From positions 79,461,034 to 79,525,033 of the forward strand of contig OX465283.1 of NCBI GenBank assembly GCA_949987705.1: a DNA stretch of 64,000 nt, given 5' to 3'. The position numbers and the translations under genes are program-made. The notes beneath the pieces were generated by a model, which saw only the letters and a program-made list of their open reading frames with translations, was not told where the DNA came from and ran no database searches. Source of the stretch: Thereva unica. Its lineage: Eukaryota; Arthropoda; Insecta; Diptera; Therevidae. This document shows positions 57,442-64,000 of this stretch, in pieces; the first letter of the stretch is position 1; each line of letters starts with the position of its first letter.

Positions 57442-57459
57442 TCCCGGGTTTCGGCACCA
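57442..57459 (-). promoter_or_regulatory. Primer binding site for tRNA-Phe
   Basis: The plus strand reads TCCCGGGTTTCGGCACCA, which equals the last 18 nt of eukaryotic tRNA-Phe with CCA added; the genomic RNA (minus strand) is therefore complementary to it. One base separates it from the LTR. The tRNA identification rests on the acceptor-stem sequence (GCCGAAA on the 5' side) known for tRNA-Phe. Confidence 0.85.
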
Positions 57460-57460
57460 A

Positions 57461-57688
57461 TGACGAAAATAGCTAAGCGGGAAAAATTGGACTGCGGTAA
57501 GTAATAATTAAAACACGTTTAAATATCGTTTTAATCGATTTATTTATAATTAAACGGTATTCGTTTATCGTACGTTATTTGTTGACTCGTCTGCGTCGAT
57601 CGTCTCGTTGTGACTGACTGGTTAAAGAGTTGCGCCGTTATCGTGTACAGTGCGTGCATAGAGAGTGAGGATTGATATAATTTTAACA
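57461..57688 (-). repeat. 5' LTR of the BEL/Pao element
   Basis: It is identical to the 3' LTR. Transcription would start here and run leftwards. The TATAAAT/AATAAA-like stretch is at about 57537-57547. Confidence 0.95.
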
Positions 57689-57693
57689 TAAAC

Positions 57694-58070
57694 AATTATA
57701 TGTTTATTACTGATATCGGGTTGTCAAGCTGTGAAGTTTCGATTTAATTTCTTCATGTTGTACATGACTGTTTTTCCGCTGGCCACGCAATGACTCAATA
57801 TGGTTTTCCCATATTGAAACCAGCAAATTTTCTTCCTCTTCGCCCCAAATACCTCTTTTTTTATACTACCTCTTGGGACATTCCGTAATTTTTTAATTAT
57901 TTCACACACAATTATTTCAAACGCAAATTAAGAAATGTCAGTTCAACGGAAAACGCTTATAGACCAAGAGCCAGCGACGTATTTGGGGTTGTTATAAAAA
58001 TCTCCACACTGAATCTTATACACCTGCTGAACAATAAAAGCTACTTCTGGCAACCCCCAGGGGCCGGAAT
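57694..58070. other. Short intergenic stretch, no gene seen
   Basis: This spacer separates the BEL element from the large palindrome. The minus frames (57724-57909, 57943-58182) show no motif. Confidence 0.45.
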
Positions 58071-61000
58071 GTAGTACCACAGATAACATAATACTCCGTA
58101 TAAAGATGCGACAGCTAGAACAAAAAACCCGAACGCTTTTTGCCTCGGCAGGCCTCTGAGATTGCCTCCCCCTTAGCAACATGCAACATATTCGAGTTTC
58201 TAGCTACACAAGGAGGCGAACGTGGTCATGGTCCGCAGCACAAGACATGCGGTGAGTTTGTCGATAAGGAAGCTAGAATTTTAGGGGGGCAAGGAAAGGA
58301 ACTGACAACAGAATGTTTCTCGCAACATCTTTCTTTCTTTCTCATCTTTCAAACGTTGGCCTCTAGCGCTACATTGAAGGATTTCCCTGATGCTTTGTAT
58401 TTTAACTATTTCTTAGAACATTCCGTGTATTTTTTTAATGACTGTCTGAGATTCACTATCAATTTCACTTGATTTCAAATTCTTGGTGAGAGGATTTGCG
58501 ATATTTTAAAAATAGGTACTTGGTTGAGGTTTTGGTTACGACTTTTTTTTCTGGTATTTCGGTATTAACTAACTCGATTGATTTTAGAAACGAATTTAGG
58601 TAATTATTCTTTATTTTATTTTAGCTGAATTTTCGCTATTGGCTTAAAATGTTGGGTTTTGGCTTTTGTTGTAGGTATATTGTGGGTGTAGATTTTTGGA
58701 CACATTTTTTATAAAAAATGCCACAAAGTCGCACAACCTGGAGAGTTGTTTGTATCACCCAAAGTTGCAAAGCGCATAAGTGCTTTTCATAAATGCTTGT
58801 ACAATTAAATCCCCGCCCACAATAAAAAATCGTACGTCTGCTCAAAACAATTCGATCGTAATTGTTTTGGTAAAAACAAATTAAAAATAGGTTCACTATC
58901 TTCCTTGTTATTTGAAAACTCTTCAATTAATGAAAATGAGGAAAGGCTTCATGCCAAGTCAATTTTCAGGGAAAACGTATGACAGAAGGAATTCAGTCTC
59001 GGACTTGTAATTACAGGATTTATCCGTTTTAGAGTCCCCTTGTCAACAGTTAAATATTGAGCCGGTAAATATATACATATACTGCAAACAATGTTTGGAA
59101 GATGAAAAAAAAGTATATTACAACCGGGTCATTCCATATCAAACCAACCAATGGTTTGGACCTCACCACCTCCGATTGTTACAATTTTTTTATATTTGTT
59201 TTTCTGGTGGAAACTAAAAAAACAAATTTTCAAATTTTTGGCCTTCTATTGTTTTAGTTATAAATTTTCAAGAAGTCGAAAACCTTAAATTTTCAACAAA
59301 TTTTGAAATCTTTAAATTTTTCTAGTTCAAAAACTATTTGACATAGAAAGCTGAAAGTAGCACCAATTTCTTCTGCTTTATTTTGATATAGGTATGTTGT
59401 TACGAAATTAGCATTGGAAACACTCATCCCCCTCATCCGTTATTGTACATATAGTAATTGAGTTGTCTGTTTCCCAGCTTATGATCTATTTACCTTTGCT
59501 TGAATTGCTAATATTTTGTTAATTATTTAAAATAAATTATCTGTGGTTAATTGCACCTACGCTCACGAGTTTTTATTTTCTACAATATACAACATAGTAT
59601 TATTTGAAAGAATAAAACTTTTTCCGGCATTTTGAAAATTTTGTTTTTGAAATATCTCAAAATAATGTTTTTTCAAATTTTTGAAAAAATTATATTTTGT
59701 ACACACAATTTTAACGTACATCCATCCATCCAATGGCGCTACAGCCCAAATCGAGGCTTGGCCTCCTCTAGGGCATTTCTCCAAGTCTGACGGTTCCTTG
59801 CAGCAGTTCTCCAGTTCCGAATGTTCAGCATTGTCTCTGCGTCAGCCGTCACAGAGTCCATCCATCTTCTCCTGGGTCTACCTACTGGTCTGTTTCCTGG
59901 AATTTCGGCCACCATAAGCCGTTTTGGGATACGGTTATCATTCATCCTGACTACGTGGCCGGCTAGTCTTAGTCTGTTGATTTTTATAAACGTTGAGAGT
60001 TCTGGGTCGTCAAAAATTTCATACAACTCGTTGTTGTATCTCCTTCGCCATATCCCATCCTCTCTCGTTGGGCCTATTATGCATCTGAGCACCTTCCTCT
60101 CAAACCTGTTGACTTGTTCCTCTATCTCCTGGGTCATAGTCCAAGTCTCGCTGCCATAGCACAGTACTGGTCGTATTACTGTTTTGTAGAGTGAGAGTTT
60201 CGTTTTTCTGTGCACAAATCTTGAGTGCAATATTTGTTTTTGGGCATAAAAAGCTCTATTAGCCAGTAGTATTCGTCTAGTTACTTCTTCCTTTTCATCG
60301 TTTCTTTTTGTAATTGTAGACTCAAGGTAGACTGTTTTATCGACTACTTCTAGATTATGTTCGTCGATAGTTATATTTCTTCCCATTCTAAATCTTCCAG
60401 CGTACATAGAATGCCAAAATTTAGGATGGGACGACATTGGGATCATATAGAAATAATTTTTTTTAGGTTCTTGAAAAATTGAACGTTCAATGAACGCAAT
60501 ATAAGAAAACATTTAGTTGCGGAAGAGCTGATACCAACCGCTAATAATGTCGCCATTTACTAATTTGGGTATGGCGAATTCAATAGAAATAAAGTCAACC
60601 CTTTAACTTGATCGAAAACTACCCCAATTAAAACCTTTATTACTAAATTGGAGTAGTTCATACTTGCTTATGAAAACACCCCGCCAATTTTTTGTGTAGA
60701 AATAGCCCTTAGGATAAGCTCTATTTGGAGCCCAAAATCAACCCTATCAGACCCGCGGATCCCACCCCTACAGCCACTCCTGAAGTTAAATTATTTTTTT
60801 ATGTCCAAAATAAAGGTTTCACCGCCAATTTTTAGAACATATATTTCATATAAGACATGGTTTCTAAAACATGCCTATCCCTCAGGCAGAAACCACCCCA
60901 CCCCTAGGGGTGAAAACTAAATTATTTAACTTTATACCTAAACTTCAATTAAATAATTTAGCTCTCACTGCTAATGGTGGGGTGATTTCCGATGCCCGAA

Positions 61001-63698
61001 AGCAGAGATATCGTATCCAAAATTTATCTTTTATCTAATAGGTGAATGTTAGGGTTTGTCGGTTTTTAAAAACGTTCGAAATTCGGGGTTTTCCAGTAAA
61101 TACAAAACGGTTTTAAATCTATACATTGCGCTTCTTCTAACAGCTACAAAAAATGACATTATTGAGTTATCCGAACAGTATCAAGTTTATATAATCGATA
61201 GAAGATGACCACCACGCACCACGAACACACGTTTACTCAACACGACGGAGCAGGCGAACTAAACAAGCTAGAGCGATGGCAAATATATCAATGGAGAGGG
61301 GAAGGATGTCGAGAGAAGGGAAAGGGAATTTCAAGGTCGCAGGGTTATCACAATCGCGGCAATATAATCAGTCTCATTACTTAATTGTCACACCTCGTAT
61401 TACCTGTTCTGGAATTAAAAAAGAAAGATGGTCGCCGGCAAGAAATATGGCTCCAATGAGGAGGTCAAATCCTTCTATAAGAACGACATAGAAATGCTAG
61501 AGAAGCGTTAGAATGAATGTACCACTCTTGAGAGAGATTATAATAATGAATAAAGTTGTATATGTATGTACCTAGATATGTAAGTCTATTTTTGTATAAG
61601 CCCTAGTGTATGTACTTCAAAGTTGGCGTGGTGAACCTTCATTTTGGACGTAAAGAAAATAGTTTAAGGTTAGGTGCTGCTGTGGGGGTGGTTTCCGCTT
61701 CACCTATAGGGTTGAATTTGGTCTCAAGAAATACTTATAGTAGGGCTATTTATAAACAATTTTTTTTAGGAATGTTTTCATAAGCAAGTGTGAAACCCTC
61801 AAATTTAGTAATTAGGGTTGTCCTGGGGGTAGTTTTTGATCAAGTTAGAGGGTTGACTTTATTTCTATTGAATTCGCCATACCCAAATTAGTAAATGGCG
61901 ACATTATTAGCGGTTGGTATCAGCTCTTCCGCAACTAAATGTTTTCTTATATTGCGTTCATTGAACGTTCAATTTTTCAAGAACCTAAAAAAAGTTATTT
62001 CTATATGATCCCAATGTCGTCCCATCCTAAATTTTGGCATTCTATGTACGTTAAAATTGTGTGTACAAAATATAATTTTTTCAAAAATTTGAAAAAACAT
62101 TATTTTGAGATATTTCAAAAACAAAATTTTCAAAATGCCGGAAAAAGTTTTATTCTTTCTAATAATACTATGTTGTATATTGTAGAAAATAAAAACTCGT
62201 GAGCGTAGGTGCAATTAACCACAGATAATTTATTTTAAATAATTAACAAAATATTAGCAATTCAAGCTAAGGTAAATAGATCATAAGCTGGGAAACAGAC
62301 AACTCAATTACTATATGTACAATAACGGATGAGGGGGATGAGTGTTTCCAATGCTAATTTCGTAACAACATACGAGTATATCAAATTAAAGCAGAAGAAA
62401 CTGGTGCTACTTTCAGCTTTCTATGTCAAATAGTTTTTGAACTAGAAAAATTTAAAGATTTCAAAATTTGTTGAAAATTTAAGGTTTTCGACTTCTTGAA
62501 AATTTATAACTAAAACAATAGAAGGCCAAAAATTTGAAAATTTGTTTTTTTAGTTTCCACCAGAAAAACAAATATAAAAAAATTATAACAATCGGAGGTG
62601 GTGAGGTCCAAACCATTGGTTGGTTTGATATGGAATGACCCGGTTGTAATATACTTTTTTTTCATCTTCCAAACATTGTTTGCAGTATATGTATATATTT
62701 ACCGGCTCAATATTTAACTGTTGACAAGGGGACTCTAAAACGGATAAATCCTGTAATTACAAGTCCGAGACTGAATTCCTTCTGTCATACGTTTTCCCTG
62801 AAAATTGACTTGGCATGAAGCCTTTCCTCATTTTCATTAATTGAAGAGTTTTCAAATAACAAGGAAGGTAGTGAACCTATTTTTAATTTGTTTTTACCAA
62901 AACAATTACGATCGAATTGTTTTGAGCAGACGTACGATTTTTTATTGTGGGCGGGGATTTAATTGTACAAGCATTTATGAAAAGCACTTATGCGCTTTGC
63001 AACTTTGGGTGATACAAACAACTCTCCAGGTTGTGCGACTTTGTGGCATTTTTTATAAAAAATGTGTCCAAAAATCTACACCCACAATATACCTACAACA
63101 AAAGCCAAAACCCAACATTTTAAGCCAATAGCGAAAATTCAGCTAAAATAAAATAAAGAATAATTACCTAAATTCGTTTCTAAAATCAATCGAGTTAGTT
63201 AATACCGAAATACCAGAAAAAAAAGTCGTAACCAAAACCTCAACCAAGTACCTATTTTTAAAATATCGCAAATCCTCTCACCAAGAATTTGAAATCAAGT
63301 GAAATTGATAGTGAATCTCAGACAGTCATTAAAAAAATACACGGAATGTTCTAAGAAATAGTTAAAATACAAAGCATCAGGGAAATCCTTCAATGTAGCG
63401 CTAGAGGCAAACGTTTGAAAGATGAGAAAGAAAGAAAGATGTTGCGAGAAACATTCTGTTGTCAGTTGCTTTCCTTGCCCCCCTAAAATTCTAGCTTCCT
63501 TATCGACAAACTCACCGCATGGCTTGTGCTGCGGACCATGACCACGTTCGCCTCCTTGTGTAGCTAGAAACTCGAATATGTTGCATGTTGCTAAGGGGGA
63601 AGCAATCTCAGAGGCCTGCCGAGGCAAAAAGCGTTCGGGTTTTTTGTTCTAGCTGTCGCATCTTTATACGGAGTATTATGTTATCTCTGGTAGTACCC
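58071..63698. mobile_element. 5.6-kb palindromic (foldback-like) element
   Basis: The left arm runs from 58071 (GTAGTACCACAGATAACATA) and the right arm ends at 63698 with its inverted counterpart. The arms are about 1.87 kb each after removing the nested insertion at 59721-60400. Frames within them differ by only three residues in 110 (58140-58472 against 63295-63627) and one in 96 (58636-58926 against 62841-63131). At about 60625 and 61828 the near-identity stops abruptly, and a weaker inverted similarity goes on to about 60835 and 61625. The loop (about 60836-61624) holds no recognisable gene; the 71-codon frame at 61276-61491 is unremarkable. No target duplication could be fixed. It resembles foldback or long-TIR elements; no transposase is present. 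Confidence 0.85.
59721..60400 (-). pseudogene. Non-LTR 3' fragment nested in the left palindrome arm
   Basis: The 680-bp insert is flanked by CGTACA (59715-59720 and 60401-60406), while the right arm keeps the empty site. On the minus strand it encodes the C-terminal part of an RTE-like polyprotein: EVTRRILLANRAFYAQKQIL, LSLYKTVIRPVLCYGSETWT, RFERKVLRCIIGPTREDG, RLRLAGHVVRM and NWRTAARNRQTWRNALEEAK, ending in PRFGL. Its tail is GGATGGATGGA. The open frame extends to 60512 only because about 38 codons of arm sequence happen to join it, so the apparent 257-residue protein is a chimera. Confidence 0.88.
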
Positions 63699-64000
63699 TA
63701 AAATTACGAGGGGGATAGGAAATAAAATTCAATTTTGTTATAGTATTAGTCATGAATTTTCAGGAGATTATTTTTGATGGTATTCTCTATTTATAAAAAT
63801 TATTGCCAGAACAATTCCCCCCACCAAAGTGCCGCCAGAACGCTGTAAATATTCATTTAACAAAACGCTATTTTTGTTATTTCATTTCAGAGTCAGACTA
63901 AATGTTAACTCACGAAACTTTTTCTAAAAATATAGTTTTTCGTGAGTATAATATGCTAAAAAAAGTTTCGGAAAATTGGTTGTACGCTACCCCTAAAAAC
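63699..64000. other. End of window, no gene seen
   Basis: A small stem-loop at 63908-63947 pairs ACTCACGAAA with TTTCGTGAGT. Nothing else was recognised. Confidence 0.45.

Larger units (their letters stand above)
51821..57688 (-). mobile_element. Complete BEL/Pao LTR retrotransposon
   Basis: The element is 5868 bp and runs on the minus strand. Two 228-bp LTRs (51821-52048, 57461-57688) are identical by eye and have TG...CA ends. TAAAC flanks both sides (51816-51820 and 57689-57693), the 5-bp duplication usual for BEL/Pao. A tRNA-Phe primer site lies one base inside the 5' LTR. A single gag-pol frame of 1781 codons is intact. There is no env-like frame. Identical LTRs plus an intact frame point to a very recent insertion, possibly still active (inference). 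Confidence 0.97.

Noticed and set aside
58140..58472. 110-residue protein conserved in two copies (also 63295-63627)
   Set aside because: The two copies are the arms of the palindrome, so DNA identity explains the match. No family motif and no bias toward silent changes can be claimed.
59739..60512. Intact 257-residue gene with its own ATG
   Set aside because: The first ~38 codons come from the palindrome arm and the rest from an inserted LINE tail; it is a chance fusion.

Overview
This is an AT-rich, repeat-dense piece of an animal nuclear genome, almost certainly an insect and plausibly a dipteran (inference from the element types: BEL/Pao, Ty3/gypsy, several APE-type non-LTR elements, PIF/Harbinger, mariner-type MITEs, Helitrons and a Helentron). 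There are no operons, no bacterial-style genes, no CRISPR array and no rRNA operon. Only one long intact open reading frame exists, the 1781-residue BEL/Pao polyprotein at 52043-57388. Nearly all other recognisable coding sequence is broken transposon sequence.

Layout. 1-5.2 kb: two MITEs (391-646; 1294-1712), a pair of stem-loops and an unrecognised GC-richer island. 5.2-10.8 kb: two copies of a dispersed element with an internal ~146-bp minisatellite (5260-6250 and 10013-10790), flanking a broken non-LTR retrotransposon (6580-8030) that is split by a tRNA-derived SINE (7085-7537). 11.6-16.1 kb: two TA-flanked MITEs and a deleted PIF/Harbinger element that keeps the N-terminal part of its transposase. 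17.9-20.6 kb: a Helitron 3' fragment, a three-unit tandem repeat and a further MITE. 22.2-24.2 kb: unrecognised minus-strand coding-like sequence. 25.2-30.1 kb: a broken non-LTR element, a 5S rRNA-like SINE head, a GC-rich tandem repeat, and a degenerate RTE-like element (copy B) carrying a nested retroelement tail. 31261-31339 is a candidate 79-nt host exon. 32140-33894 is a non-autonomous Helitron built around ten 128-bp satellite units.

34.2-42.1 kb is a layered nest: a second SINE copy, then a degenerate Ty3/gypsy pol split by a near-complete RTE-like element (36084-40049, 8-bp target duplication) that is itself split by an AT-rich terminal-inverted-repeat element. Next to it lies the helicase-endonuclease end of a Helentron (40.9-42.05 kb). 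42.4-51.1 kb holds MITEs, a minus-strand non-LTR fragment, and a LOA/I-like non-LTR element (RT plus RNase H) split by a 1.42-kb near-perfect palindrome. A CAAGA-rich repeat here is split by a 356-bp palindromic MITE. 51821-57688 is a young, apparently complete BEL/Pao element with identical LTRs, a tRNA-Phe primer site and a 5-bp target duplication. 58071-63698 is a 5.6-kb palindromic (foldback-like) element with arms of about 1.9 kb, almost identical out to a sharp boundary, and a non-LTR tail inserted in one arm only.

The elements do not form a pathway; their relations are nesting and relative age. Identical LTRs and near-perfect palindromes mark recent events, placed on top of frameshifted older retroelements. 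The most interesting signals are the three palindromes of different size (possible long-hairpin RNA sources), the satellite-bearing Helitron with alternating unit types, the Helentron endonuclease fusion, the 146-bp minisatellite element and the lone candidate exon.
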